A stretch of DNA of 64,000 nucleotides, taken from Micropterus salmoides. Its lineage: Eukaryota; Chordata; Actinopteri; Centrarchiformes; Centrarchidae. This document shows positions 12,501-52,681 of this stretch, piece after piece. The stretch lies in contig NW_024043372.1 of assembly GCF_014851395.1 (NCBI RefSeq), positions 20,010,977-20,074,976 of the forward strand. The letters are read 5' to 3'. Under the pieces are notes generated by a model, which saw only the letters and a program-made list of their open reading frames with translations, was not told the DNA's origin and did no database searches. The translations under genes were made by a program, and so were the position numbers. The first letter of the stretch is position 1; the number at the start of each line of letters is the position of its first letter.

Positions 12501-13634
12501 GGGTTAAGGTCTTTGGAGGTGTCTGGGTACCTGAGAAGGTGTGTATGGCATGATGTCCATATCGCTTGCAAGTGGGGTTTGCATCTGAGGCATGGAAGGT
12601 GTCTCCGGAGCCTCCTCTTCGTCGTCCATATCTTCCATATCATCGTCTGCATCCTCAATATCAGCCAATTTAAGCTCAAGCTCATCTATCTTCTTGTCCA
12701 AAAAGGGTGATGCTTCCTTCTGTGGCACCATTAATTTCCTACATAAGATACCAACACAGGAGTAACCAAACAGAAAATCACACTGGGCAAGAAACTGAAA
12801 CTCTGAATCAGAATCGGTGCGCTGCTTGACTGACCAACCTGAAATAGAAGATCTCATCCTCCACTACTTTTGAAGAGTATGAGAAGCGTTTCAGACCCTT
12901 GAACTTTTTCATCTGCTTCTCGGTCTCAATGTAGCGGCTCTCGCACAGCAGCACGTCCTCTTCTGAAACCTCAGTGGGTCTGCATGACAGGTAGTCCTTA
13001 AAGGAGGACACCATACATTTACCTGGAGAGCAGACAAAAGGATACGACTTGTTCGTTAATAAGATTGTTGACGAATAACTTGTGTCAACATTCACACTGG
13101 CACAAAGCCTAAAGTGCAAAAATTGTAGCTATAGTGTAAATTAAAAGAAAGGCAGGTGAAATGAATAGTCTGACATTTTGGGAAATACGCTTATTTGCTT
13201 TCTGGTGGAGAGTTACTTTAACTGTACAAAATATGGTTTATGCAGGACTATATGTTGGCTACTTTTAGACTTTGTGCTAAGCTAAGCTAACAGGCTGTAG
13301 GCCTTATGTTTAACAGACAGATATGAGAGTTTATTTCCCACAACATTGAACTATTCCTTTTAAACGCATTACAAGGATGTACTGGCTCACTGTGACGTGT
13401 GAACGCAAGTTCTGAGGAGTTATAAAAGCAGTACCTATGACACAGGACATGGGCAAGGTCTCCTCCAGATGGCTCAGAAACACTTCTCGCTTGTAGAACA
13501 TCTTCGTGGGTTCGTGCTCCGTTTCCTCAGGATGAATAAAGATGGGTCCAAAGAAGAAAACTGTTCCATTCTGCACCCACAGCTTCTCTATCCTGCAGCC
13601 CAGTCAAGGGAGCCGTGTTACCGAAAGTTAATAA

Positions 13635-13704
<70 letters not shown>

Positions 13705-16700
13705 TATATACATACATACATACATACATTATTATATATATATTTTATATTATTATACTATATAGCAGCAATGCCCCATCAATCCCGATTTAAAACGTTC
13801 TTAAGGCCAATTTATACTTCTGTATGAGGGCTGGGCAATGAAACAATAATGATAATTATCGCAATATAATTTTCCTCAATAACAATATAATAACTGTTCA
13901 ACATATCGTCAATAAATATTTAGTTTAATTAATTTGAATCACAGACAAATTAGCACTTAATTTTTCAATTAAAAATATTTATTTTGTTGAGAAAAAAAGA
14001 GGCCTGAAAAAAGATTAATCATATTTGTTGAAAAAAGATTTTATCATAATAGTTTTGAATGTTCCACCTCAGATTTGTGAAGTGATCCACTGTTGGCATC
14101 AAGTGTCACATTCTGACCATAAAGAAAAGTTTAACCACATAATTAACCATCTGGTTTTATCAATTTTCACTCAGGAGCAACAATCAGCTTTTAAACTTGA
14201 AAAAAATAATGATTTGACATATATCGTGATAATTATCAATATCGAATGATATGAAATGTTTTTATCGTGATAACATTTAAACCGATGGCTAAGGCGTAGA
14301 CTCGATGTGAAGTATAAATTGTCTTTATACTAGAGAGCAAAATATACTTTCACCCACCTTGCAACCCGTGGCTTTGACAGACCATGTGACTGGATATAAA
14401 CACAGTCTCCCACTTTAAACCACATGCTGTTGTAGCGTAACTGTTCATAGTGATGACAGCCGGGTTCAGCTCCACTTATCTCCATAGGGACGTCCTCTCT
14501 CTCCTAAATGAATTTAAAAAACGCACACACAGAGAACACAGGCGTTTGTTTATATTGTGACAAACAAACCTTTATACCTGGAACTAACTGTTCCTCTGCT
14601 GCCCAGCTCCTTGTCAGGACATGCCACCCAGTGAGTTAATTAATCCCCTGTGGTTGAAGCCAACTGCCAGTGTTTTAATTTTTCTTTCTTTCTCATTTAG
14701 ACCTGAACTCCGGCCTTATCCTTTACAATGAATTTGACTAGAGGGCTAGGGTCCTGATTCCGGAGGCCTTTTGGGAGGAAAAACCAGCTTATTTTTGGAT
14801 CAGAAATTCCAAAACAACGTCAAAGCTATGCAACAAATTAGATATTGTCATGTCCAAACCCTAGAAAATACAGTGTACTCTCACCTTGTCCACAAAACCG
14901 CCACCGCCTGCGTATGAAAGAGCCAGTTTGTCCTGGTCAGGCTTGGCAAACATGGAAGCAACACGGACAACGGGCAGTGGCACCTCCCGAGGGACCAGTT
15001 TCACAGCACTCACTGGCATGGCCCATATCTTGATCTTCTTGAACGACTTGTTCCTGGCAGCATAGCGGGATTCGCAGACGTACACATCCTCGGCTCCAAA
15101 GCCCTCAGGTTGCATTTTAAAATAATCCTACAAAAAACAGCAAAAAGCCATAATTAGGTGACCAGATTCCTGTGTCAAATTAAATAAAAGAACTTCCTGT
15201 AATTGGTTCAGGGTCTTACCTTCACAAACATGACCACGCATTTGCCCCGGACTTTACTGATAGAAACTTTGTTATAGTAGTCGCTCTTGAAGACCTCCTT
15301 TTCCAGAAACTTGCGTGTTGCCAAGTGGAAGGTTTCACTTGGTCTGTAGAACCAACAGCCATAGAGCCACTTCTCACCTTCACACACACAAGACAAGCAC
15401 ATATTAGCAAATATTCAATACAAGAACATTTAATAAAAACAACATTACCTAAAGGCAGTTGAAGGTTCTTTCTAGAACAATCTGCCTATTAATTTTGACT
15501 GGAACGTGTCATGGGAAAGTACAAAATTTGCAGTTTAAGACGTATGGTACTGTATGTATATTGAGATACAAGTTGTGGCTGATTGATAATGCCTTTTTTT
15601 AAGTTGTTAAAAAAGTGATGCATGTTACCTGCTTCATTCTCCCATAGGCGTTCAATACAGACGATGTGTGGCTTCAGGTTCGGCTCTGACGGCTCCACAT
15701 ACACAAAATCCCCCACATGGTAGGTACTGTTTTCAAAGCTGCAGTTCTGACTGTAAACACGCTCTGTCTCAGACTCTGACTCCCACGCCTCTCCTGGCAG
15801 GTCGTCGGCTTTTGCGCTGTCTTTAGGTGAGAAATATATAATGATCTCAAATTAAATACCACACCAAGATTTTAACAGATTATTCACACTTGTGTGTTAT
15901 GCCAAAGGTTAACACACACCTTTGTTTTCCTCCTCTTCTTCCATCTTTTGCTTGTCCTCCTCCATCTCTTTGGGAATTTTCTCCCTTTTCTCCTGCTCTA
16001 CGTCACTGTGCAGGTGTTTTGTCGTGTAGTTGAGCGCAGAGGACAGCAGAATCTCTCCATTCTTGCATAGCTCGTCTCTGATCTTAATGAAAAACTGTTG
16101 CAGTTCCACTGCATCTTCAAATATCTCTGAGTCAGTCCTGCAAATGCAAAAAAAGACATTACGTGAACACTTCTGAAGACAGTTTGGTTTTAAAGCAGGC
16201 CCAGGTTCAGGATGCATTCAATAGATAATTGATTATCTATTATGTAGTAAGCATGTTACACTGCACATACGCTGCAAAAAGGAGGTGATCCAAAATTCTT
16301 TTAGCATAAACATATGGGGCAATATAAATCAGCTTACTGAAAGCTGAAACCTTGTATAAAGTGACTAAAAAGAATAACTTTTAATAAAGTTTAGAAGACG
16401 ACAACTTTATCATACTTAAATACTTAATGTAAAAGTCAGTAGCCAGTTCTGAATGAATAATGTTAACTTTATTTATATTTATCATAAAAAAGACCTGAAA
16501 AGACCCAATTGATCCCTTATTGAGGTTAACAAATTCTAGTTTTAATTTGTTTCAACATAATGACAGTCTGTTCCATAGAATGTTTCAGGGATGGTTTTTT
16601 TTTTTGTTTTTTTTAAATACCGTGTTATCATATATTGATAAAACATTTCTATATCATGCATCCAGTATATAATCATGTGAAAACCTGTCAGAGTAAGTGG

Positions 16701-19700
16701 ACATACCTGTGTAGCCTCCTTGCCTTCTCCAGCACTTCAAACATGTGTTCCTGAAAGACGTCCAGTCTCCTGTAGCGGCCACGGTCCACGTTCATCCTGA
16801 TGACATCAAAGTTAAGCGGTGGTTTCTCAGGTGCGACTGGATCCACAGCAGGAATCTCAGCCAGTGAGTCACTGTAGCACCGGCCTTCTTCATCCTGGTG
16901 GCTCAGCACGGACACAAACAGGTTCCTGATCAGCTCTCGCACCAAAGCTCCCACAGCAGGAGGCCCTGAGTCCTCGCCACCCTCTTGCTGCTTGCGTGTC
17001 TCCAGCAGCACCCGGTGCAACACCAGAGCATCCCGATAGATCAGAGACTCAGGCTCATTATACATGCAGGCATTGTTGAACATGAGAGCAAAGTCCTCCA
17101 TCAGGGCGTCGACATCTTGGTAACGGCCGGCCACCATGTGGCTTCGCACACGCTCCATTTCAATGGGTTTTTTTATGGTAGCATAGTAGTCAGGCAACTC
17201 AGCACGAGACGGCAGGCGGAGGAAGATTGTGCTTAGACGCCGACCTCGACGGTCAGTGAAGTTTCGCACAGCATCATAGAGCTCATTTAACCTCTGCTGG
17301 AGAGGGGTGAGGTATTTGGACTTCTTTGGAGAAACACCACTTTTTCCTGAATCAAAAAAATAAGATTAATATTAATTAAAAATCAAAATTAAAGCCCAAA
17401 AAATTGGCACCAATTATTGCTATTATTTTTACAGTTGCCAATGCACTGGATGGATGACAATTAGAGATAGGCTCATGCTAGAGGAAAGATCATAAGAACA
17501 ACAAACAAAGGACTTCTTCCTGCAGGGACCATAAATGTGTCCTGGCTGCAAATACTTTTATTTATGTCGAACAGGTCAGGATATATGCACAATCGGAAGG
17601 TGAAAAGTTGACCTGACAGTGGCACAAGGGAAAGCGTCACGGGGTCTCCAAGTGCAGTTGCAACCATCTAACTGTAATACATTTGTATGTGCGGACTTAC
17701 CAAAGAATAATAAGCAAACATAATGTTTACTGTTGTGGCTTAGCTAGTACTCAATTGTTGAGTAATTTCCTATACCATAATGAAATTAACAAAATCCTGC
17801 AGTGCTTCAAAGGTTGGAAAATATTGTAGTACATTTTAGAACACTTTCGGTAGTAATGTAAAGTGTATCCAATTTTTTGTAAATGGTCTAAAGCATATAT
17901 AAACACTCATGTGGTAAAACTTACTTAGTTTCAGTTTCGGAGATCCCACATCATCTTCTTCAGGCGGAGGTCCCAACTCCTTGCGCTTGTCCTTCAGTAT
18001 CTTCTCCAGAATATCAGCATCATTATACACCTACGTTAAGCCCCCAAGAATTAGAAAAATATAGCTCATGTCATGATTATTTAGCACTCAATAATGGTAA
18101 AGATTAACTGTCTACCTGAGATCCTTCCTCGTTGTAATGCCGGGCGTTGCGGAACATCACCCTCATGTCTTCCATCAGTGCATCCTCGGTGGTGTAGCGT
18201 TCATTGCGGATGTTGTGCTCGATGGTCTTCAGGTCCATCGGCTCGAGGATGACCTTATAATAGTCAGGGTAGTCTTTCTTGGATGGTTTGACCATAAACA
18301 GATCACAAAGGCGGCGATTGGTGCCCACCTCCCTAGCCTCAGTCACGGCAGCGTATAAGGCCTTCATTCGGTTCTTTTTTATATTTTTCTTGTGGCTTAA
18401 AAAGAATCAAAGCACAATATGAATGGGCCAGATTCTTCATGTTTAAGATAACACATATATATATATAAATAAAAAGAAGACAGAAAAACCTGTATACCTT
18501 TTCCTCTTGATGCTCCCTGCATCAGATGACAGAATGCTGTCTCCATCCTCATCGTCTCTCCTCAAAAGTTCTCTCTTTTTTGCCTACACAAACAGACCGA
18601 TCAACAGACAGGCAGATAATTTGGTGAACAATTACACTCACTGATCCATTTCTGCAAGATGCCACACGGTCTGTTTCAAATTAAGGCTAATTTCTTTCAT
18701 TCTTGGCCTAACTAGAGTGAAAACATCTTCTAGTATAACCTGATGTCAAGAGAGAGCAGATATCCATACCTGCATGATCTGCTGCAGCCTAAAGGCCCGT
18801 TTGTAAATGCTTGAGTTAGGCATGTTGTAGCGCTTTGCATTCTCAAACATCAGAGTGAGGTCAGCGTCCATCTGTTCCACACTTTCATACTCGCCGTTCT
18901 TCATCTTTGCCCTTAAAAAAAATAAACAAACCGTTATCAAAAGTGTTCATAAGTGTATCACTAATGTTTTAACATTCTGCCTCTCAACATATCATCGCGT
19001 GAATTTACTGATTGGCCATTCCTTACCTGATCTGCTGCAGAGCGATGGGTTGTTTGATCTGCTGATAATAGTCGGGATATTCCCTGCGAGAGGGTAGTTG
19101 CTGGAAAGGCTCAGAGAAGACCTGGCCCTGACTGTTCCTGGCACCCCTCACAGCTTCATACAGTTGGAAGATTGGGTTGCTCATTTCCATACTAGAACTC
19201 TGACTCTCAGCCTCTGACTCTCCCTCGTCATAGCACACAGATCCTGCAAACATTTAAGTGGGACAACTGTTATTCTTTCAACACAAACTCCAAGGTAAAT
19301 CTCTCTACAGCCTAGGGTGCTCATACTTGCCTGAGAGCACAGGGTCGTCCTCGCTCTCTGAGCCATAGTGAAGAGCTACGCTGACGCCAGAGAGTCGCTC
19401 CCCCTGGCCAGACCTGCGATTTCTGAATAGCAACAGCAAAGACACAAGACATACACCATGTATATCTTGAAACAATTGGTTTCCTGTAAGGGAATAATTT
19501 GCATTTGGGAAAGAAAAAAAAAATTTACACTGAAAACGCAATTGCAACTGTTGTTTAATACCTGATGCGAAGACTAGATTTAGTGGGTTCAGCGTGCTCA
19601 AGTTCAGTCTTCCGCTGGATGAAGACTTTCTTTATGGTGTTCGCATCCTATACAATAAGAGAACAATTGTTCATATTTAGGATGTTGTATCCCTGTGGCT

Positions 19701-21622
19701 GCATCTTCTAAAACAAGAAAATCAAGAAAAAGTGTTTACCTTAAAAACCTGAGATCCTGGTTCATTGTAAGTTTTGGCATTTTTGGCCATCAGATCAATG
19801 TCCTTGGCCATAGCATTGACACTTTTATAGTATCCAATCTATGCAAATAAAATAAATTAGTGCTGGTTATAATAAAACATCACGAAGTTCTGACAAGAAT
19901 GATGCACAACAAAGCAATTGGTCAGCAAGTGAATTGACTACCTGTATTCTCTGAGCAATCATTCTCAGATCTATTGGCTCCTTTATGATGGCATAATAGT
20001 CAGGATAATGCTAGGAAAGACAGATAGGCATGGTAATGTCAAGAATGTGAAACCATTTCAGGTTACACCATTTGAAGTCCACAGAGTCTTCAAGGACCTA
20101 CCATTTTAGAAGGCATTTTCTGGAACAGTTCACTAACCAGACGCCCTGAGGGATCAGTGTGTGACACCACAGCCTCCAAGAGTTGCTCCAACACTTCCTT
20201 CAAACTTCCAGTTGGGGTCTAAAAAGTTAATATGCGTAATTTACTTCTCCTCTAGCATGATGGTCCATGTTCTTTACTACAATACACACAAATGTCCATG
20301 AAAAGCATATAAATCTACTAGTGGTCAACTGATATGGGTTTTTTAAATGGCCAATGTCGATATTTAGAGAGCAGGGCGGCTGATTCTCGATATATAATGC
20401 GGATATCAGAACAAAGACAAGCCTTTACACCAGATTTAGGCCTATCACTAAAATCTACTTAAAAAAGCGAGAGAAAAAATTCACCTCCAACATTTAAAAA
20501 CATTGAAAATACATGTTATATTCAGTAAAAAAGGTTAAGGTTGAGTTCATAAGTGACAGTCATACCAGCAGGCAAGGCACCTCATCAATACATCTAATGA
20601 GAAAAGGAAATTACCTCATCTTCAGTTGACATTCCTGGATTATCTATCATATCATCACCATCTTCATCATCCTCATCTCCGTCCCCGGGCTGCACAAACT
20701 CGGCCCTTGTTTGCAAATACACCTCCCACAGCTTGCACGCGGCATGATACTCCTCACTGTCACGCTGAATTGTTTAATGAGACAAAGGAATATAGAATTG
20801 ACACAGGAATATGGAGACCACACTTATAACTAATGAATTTTGAAAAATATGGCATAACAAAAACTTGTCAAATTACAATAAAATACAGGGACAGAAATAC
20901 TGTACTGATACTTTCTCCCTACCTTGTAGAATGATTTGGCATTGTTGAACATGAGCTGGAAATCTGCAGTAAGCTGCTCCACATCAGTATAATCTTCTGA
21001 CTTCAGTTTATACTGAATTTTTGTCATATCAATTGGCTGTGACACCACTTCATAATAATCAGGCTGATTCCTGAAAAGAACAAGACAGATCAGACATCAC
21101 TGTGATCTCCTTATGCCTGCATGAGCTGCCCTGCCAGACCCACCCACCAGTCCGACTGTCACTTGGACTGGTCTACCCACAAAGTTTCCAGTAATGTAAG
21201 CTTTGCCCAGGCCTTTATGTCACAATACCTTCTCTTTGGTACCCTTAGGAAAACTTCACAAAGTTGCCTCCCTTGTTCATCCTTGTAGTCCCTGACAGCG
21301 TTGAAAAGCTCATGGCATACAGCAATCTGGAGGGAACAAGTATTCAGAAACCTTAATACGTGTTAAAGCGTTTACTAATGCACACATATTAAGTAGTTAA
21401 GAAACGGAATCGCGTTATTTTAAGAAAACGTGCAAATCCTGATGCAACTACACGACACAATAAAGCATGTGCATTTACCGTATCTACAGGAGCAACATTG
21501 GATATTCTTCTTCTTTTTCTGCCACTTCCAGGAGTAGAAGAGCAGGTATCATCGAGGTCTCCCCCTCCACTGACACTGCTGGAGGGTGAAGTGGCTCTTC
21601 TCCTCTTGGAGCTGGCTGACAT
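9543..21622 (-). CDS. pbrm1: Polybromo-1 / BAF180, PBAF chromatin-remodelling subunit (29 coding exons, 1638 aa)
   Basis: Nuclear subunit of the PBAF (SWI/SNF) complex that reads acetyl-lysine on histones. Coding exons (minus): 21479-21622, 21229-21326, 20933-21070, 20615-20764, 20102-20218, 19942-20010, 19740-19838, 19562-19647, 19331-19422, 19027-19243, 18770-18911, 18498-18583, 18116-18395, 17925-18030, 16707-17346, 15920-16137, 15629-15820, 15220-15377, 14885-15127, 14358-14503, 13435-13592, 12839-13022, 12531-12738, 12228-12426, 11993-12149, 10990-11145, 10573-10637, 10068-10272, 9543-9706: 4917 nt in frame, near the human length (about 1630-1690 aa). Six bromodomains fill residues 50-860. 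The acetyl-lysine Asn is visible in the first five (FNNAKSFY, AKNAKTYN, FENAKRYN, FRNARHYN, FNNACMYN) but not in the sixth. Two BAH domains follow (about 920-1040 and 1115-1235), then an HMG box (1324-1392, MSGYILFSSEMRAVIK), a Pro/Met-rich linker and the conserved C-terminus ending in LRDLMLRDSLNI. The linker between bromodomains 2 and 3 is shorter than in human. pbrm1 versus its teleost paralogue pbrm1l cannot be decided here. Confidence 0.96.
13637..13770. repeat. (TA)n / (TACA)n microsatellite in a pbrm1 intron
   Basis: About 60 bp of uninterrupted TA dinucleotides from 13637 is followed by TACA and TATA variants to about 13770. It begins some 45 bp upstream (in transcript sense) of the 13435-13592 exon. 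Open frames read through it are artefacts. Confidence 0.95.
13804..14323. mobile_element. Nested MITE-like repeats in a pbrm1 intron
   Basis: The outer ends form an imperfect inverted repeat: ggccaatttatacttc at 13805-13820 faces gaagtataaattgtct ending near 14324. Inside, from about 13828 (gggctgggcaatg) to 14275, lies an A+T-rich block with repeated 'atcgtgataattatc'-type motifs characteristic of another widespread fish repeat. This suggests insertion of one element in another. No transposase fragment is visible, so both would be non-autonomous. Boundaries are approximate. Confidence 0.5.
20305..20480. repeat. Possible fragment of a 'gatat/cgatat' interspersed repeat in a pbrm1 intron
   Basis: The stretch beginning 'ctagtggtcaactgatatgg' with internal 'gatatt' and 'ctcgatatataatgcgga' motifs resembles a common fish repeat of unknown class. 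Only part is recognisable and no terminal repeats could be paired, so this is a weak call. Confidence 0.3.
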
Positions 21623-22080
21623 CGTTGGCTAGTTTAACAACAGGCTAGCCCGCTAGCTACAAAAACAAAAAAGGTTAACGTCAAACTTACTGTGGATTTT
21701 GGCCCGATTAATACGCCATTAACTTATGTTAAAATGAAAATTTGTCGTCCATCGAGCCATTCGCAGCAAAGTTTAGGCTAAAAAGGAACAAGAGCAAACT
21801 CAACTGGTTAGCGTTAGCACCGTTTGGATGTATGAAACAAAGCCAACAGTGGAGCGGCTGTTAGCATCTCATCCTGGCTGGCTTTTCGCTTTCCTATCAA
21901 CTGAGCAAAACAAATATATTCTAAAGTTGCCAGGAACGACATGCAAGCTGGGATAAATAAACAAAAAACACTTTCGAAAACTTATCTTACCCAAAACTCA
22001 GCAAAGGTTGCTGTAATGGTAGTTCCCTGAGCAAAATGTGTATCGGCTAGCTACTTAGCTAGTGTTGTTTGAAAATTCCT
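21623..22080 (-). other. pbrm1: pbrm1 5' UTR: leader exon, intron and non-coding first exon
   Basis: The coding first exon extends to about 21656, where a strong acceptor (pyrimidine run then TAG) is seen on the minus strand. A good donor (TTGG followed by gtaagat) ends a non-coding exon at 21991. That exon probably starts near 22070-22080, just downstream of a consensus ETS site. The intervening intron is about 330 bp and holds nothing else recognisable. Confidence 0.6.
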
Positions 22081-22090
22081 ACCCGGAAGT
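22081..22090. promoter_or_regulatory. pbrm1: Consensus ETS/GABP site at the pbrm1 promoter
   Basis: ACCCGGAAGT is a high-quality ETS-family motif lying immediately upstream of the inferred pbrm1 non-coding exon. Such sites are typical of TATA-less housekeeping promoters. No TATA box is seen. Motif and position are direct observations; use is inferred. Confidence 0.5.
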
Positions 22091-23760
22091 TGAGGTTGTA
22101 ACGTTATTGTGTTTGTGTGTAGAGAAGGATAGCACCACTCGAGGCAATGCTGCACCCTTCAGTGCAGGAGGAGTAATGCACCTAATATGTGTGCCATATT
22201 GGAATATTAATTATATAATAGGTCTACAAGAGTGCACCAATTTTTCTTTTTTTTTTTAACGTCAGAATAAGTTTATTAAGGCAGAATTTATAAGTGGTCT
22301 ATTAAACCGAATACCACTATGTAACAACAATGATAACATTTACCAAACACAGGTTTAAAAAGTGTTAAGAGAAAACTTTGTCCACAGCCTATACTATGGA
22401 GTTAGAGGTGCTGTAAGATGAACATGTAATAAAAAAAAAAATAGTGTTTGTGATTCATGATGAACCTGATGAAGCACAGAGCAAACATGTTGTACCTACC
22501 AGTGTAAAGATGAGCACAATCAGAGTCAAAATCAGAGTATTCTCTGCCTTTGGTTGTCTTCTTGAAACAGGTAAACAAGTCTTCAGCAACAGGCCTGAAC
22601 AGATACTTCCAAAATGTCAAAGACACAAAAAGCTACATAAGTTCATGTGACTTAGTTTGTAATTTGCACAGGTACAGAGTACAAGTTAGTAGGCCTATTA
22701 AACGTTATCTCATTTAAAAGACAAAAAGGGAGACATTGTATTAAAGAAGACTCTTCAAAGCAGGCATTTACTGTAAATGCATGTACATGCATTTGGCTGT
22801 ATTGGTGCATGCGCATGTTGGTAAGTGTAAGGGTTTTGGAGAGTGGGGTGAGGGGTTGGATAGTTAAGGGATGGGAAATGATCTGCTGTTCTGCAGTCCT
22901 TCAACATGTGGTAGGCCCCATTCAAGTTCACTTTACCTGAGAATACTCTTGCAAAAACCTAAAAAAAAGTAAAGGAGGAACACAAAGAACAATACATTAA
23001 AATATGGTTCACCATCGATGTCCTCACCTTGTTATGTATGATATGTGGACAATGACATGGACCCTCATAGAAAGGGATGGCAAAATAACATGAACACATC
23101 ACAATATATTGCAACACAAATAGCCCAGCAATAAAACTTTGGGGTATTTTTATCCCTATGGTGTTGTTGTGTTTTGTTACCCTGTAACTTACAATAGATG
23201 TCATCATTAGGCAGTCCGGGCCCCACCCCTCTACACCTCTGATGGGCCAGTACCCGTGACAGCCAGTGTCCAGGTGGACTTTGGGAAGGGCCCCATGAGT
23301 GTTGATGCTGTGAGAGAGAGTGAAGCAGGGCGTTTCCCCAAGATTAGTGGAAAATCAGAACATTATATTTTCCTGCAAGTGTATTTTAGGCCTACTGACT
23401 TAATATACACTCTTTCTTACATTCTGCCGCACATTTTCAGCATGAACCTTGAAGGCTTTCATTTTATGGCTACACACCGCTTGCGTGTGCCGTTTCAGTG
23501 CTTTTATGATCAATTATTCACAGTGACACGTTATGCCAGTTTTGAAAAGCCTCTCAAATTGTCTGCATAGGCTACCCCGCGTACTCTCATCTGTACCAGC
23601 AAAAGCGTAATCAACTGTGCCGCAGAAAGCTTTCAGAAAAAAACAAGCAGATGTAGGCTACAAAAAAGCTGCTCACATTTAACACACGGTGACTCGACTA
23701 TCATAAGGTGAATCGCAGATCACGTTGTTAAGAGAACAGTGAGTGATTTTGTGCTGCACT
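22091..23760. other. Divergent intergenic interval between pbrm1 and camk1
   Basis: About 1.7 kb separates the oppositely oriented pbrm1 and camk1 5' ends. I see no coding exon, no clear transposable element and no long repeat. The part nearest camk1 (23600-23880) is richer in CpG and contains the palindromic CRE described separately. Short open frames such as 23256-23570 show no domain. Confidence 0.6.
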
Positions 23761-23784
23761 ACGTCCACAGACGTCTGGTTTTCT

Positions 23785-23792
23785 TGACGTCA
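23785..23792. promoter_or_regulatory. camk1: Perfect palindromic cAMP response element (TGACGTCA) at the camk1 promoter
   Basis: The eight-base full CRE lies about 100 bp before the donor that ends camk1 exon 1 (GCCATTTAG followed by gtatgt, exon end 23893). Full palindromic CREs are bound by CREB/ATF factors and are most often functional when close to a start site. Whether it is upstream of the start or inside exon 1 is not determinable here. Confidence 0.5.
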
Positions 23793-25128
23793 GGAGGAGA
23801 AGTCTGAGCGCACCCAGCGCTGCGCACAAGCACAGCAACCACATCGCTCCCAGAGGGAAGAAGAACACATCACAGCTACAGATCGCCATTTAGGTATGTT
23901 TTCCCCCCAGTTATATATTCACCGAAATGCATCATCAATCGTGCAGTTTTTTTCTGTCGGCGTACAACTTGTAAAGCTTTTAGTGCGCTTCCACGTCTGC
24001 AGCCCCCTGATTTAACCCAAAGATGCGGGCTTCCTTTGAATGCCATACCCTTGAGCGCTGCAGTACCTACGGTTCGCACACCCACACCGCCTTTTCTTAC
24101 TTGCATGATCACCAACATGAAAATCGAACTCATTTCAGTATTGCAGACATCTTGCACCGGCAAAACGTTTTAATTTCCATTCAACCTCCAGTGTGTCATT
24201 CACGCCCTGCAGCCTTAATGCAGAACATGTTTCTCAGCGGAATACAGTTTCATTTGACCATCTTGTAGCCTATTTGTAGTTTTTTTCTATTCTTCAGATC
24301 AACCTAATTGCGCAAAGCTTCAGATTTTAAATATAGCACAGGTCCCCCAGCTGGTAATTGCCTCTACTGACCATGCGTTTGTTTTTGAGACACTATCTGT
24401 TTTTTGCGAGTCTCTGCTGCACCGTTTGCCCTACTTTCAAGCTGTTTGTTGCTATTTATTGTTGCTTGGCCGCTTGTCAGCAAAGAAGTCTGTAATTGTT
24501 GTGGGGGGTTTTTTGTTTGTTTTTTTTGTTGGGGATGGGGGGTAGTCATTCCCTCTGTCAGCCTGCAAGTTAATATTTAATATTTTTGTTCTTATATATT
24601 TGTTAGTAGCCTAACATTCATGCCATTTTGCATGAGTTGCTCTCTAATCTATTATGTCTTATAAAATAAAGAATAGCACAAGTAAATAGGGCCTACAGCT
24701 TCAGTGTATTCTCTACTTTGATTGGACTTTTTCAGCATCATGCATACAAGAAGAAACATGTCCTACTACTATCTTTTCTTCTTGTCATCCAGTCGAATCA
24801 AACTTAGTGGTGGGCAAGCAAGAGCTGCAACAACCAAAACACATAATCAGGGAAATCAATGCTTTATTTAATGGCTGAAGGTTTTATGCAACAATCGCAT
24901 CAGTCAGCCAAACTGTAATGGACATTTTAAACTAATACAGAGGCAGACTATCTCTGCAGTCATAATTAACTACATTAAATAGTGCAAGAGTACCCATTTA
25001 TTGCTGTGTAATATTTATCTAGATTTGAGTACACATGTGGTGGGTCAAAACATCATTGTGCATACTGTTTTTTTATTCTGCTCTTTCTTCCGCAGCTGTA
25101 GTGTGGCGAATCATATCAGCATTGTACA

Positions 25129-52681
<27,553 letters not shown>

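Noticed and set aside
13469..13827. Open frames rich in Tyr-Ile repeats on both strands
   Set aside because: They are translations of the (TA)n microsatellite overlapping a pbrm1 exon edge.
24364..24549. Gln/Pro-rich minus-strand open frame
   Set aside because: Arises from G/T-rich sequence in the camk1 first intron; no conserved features.
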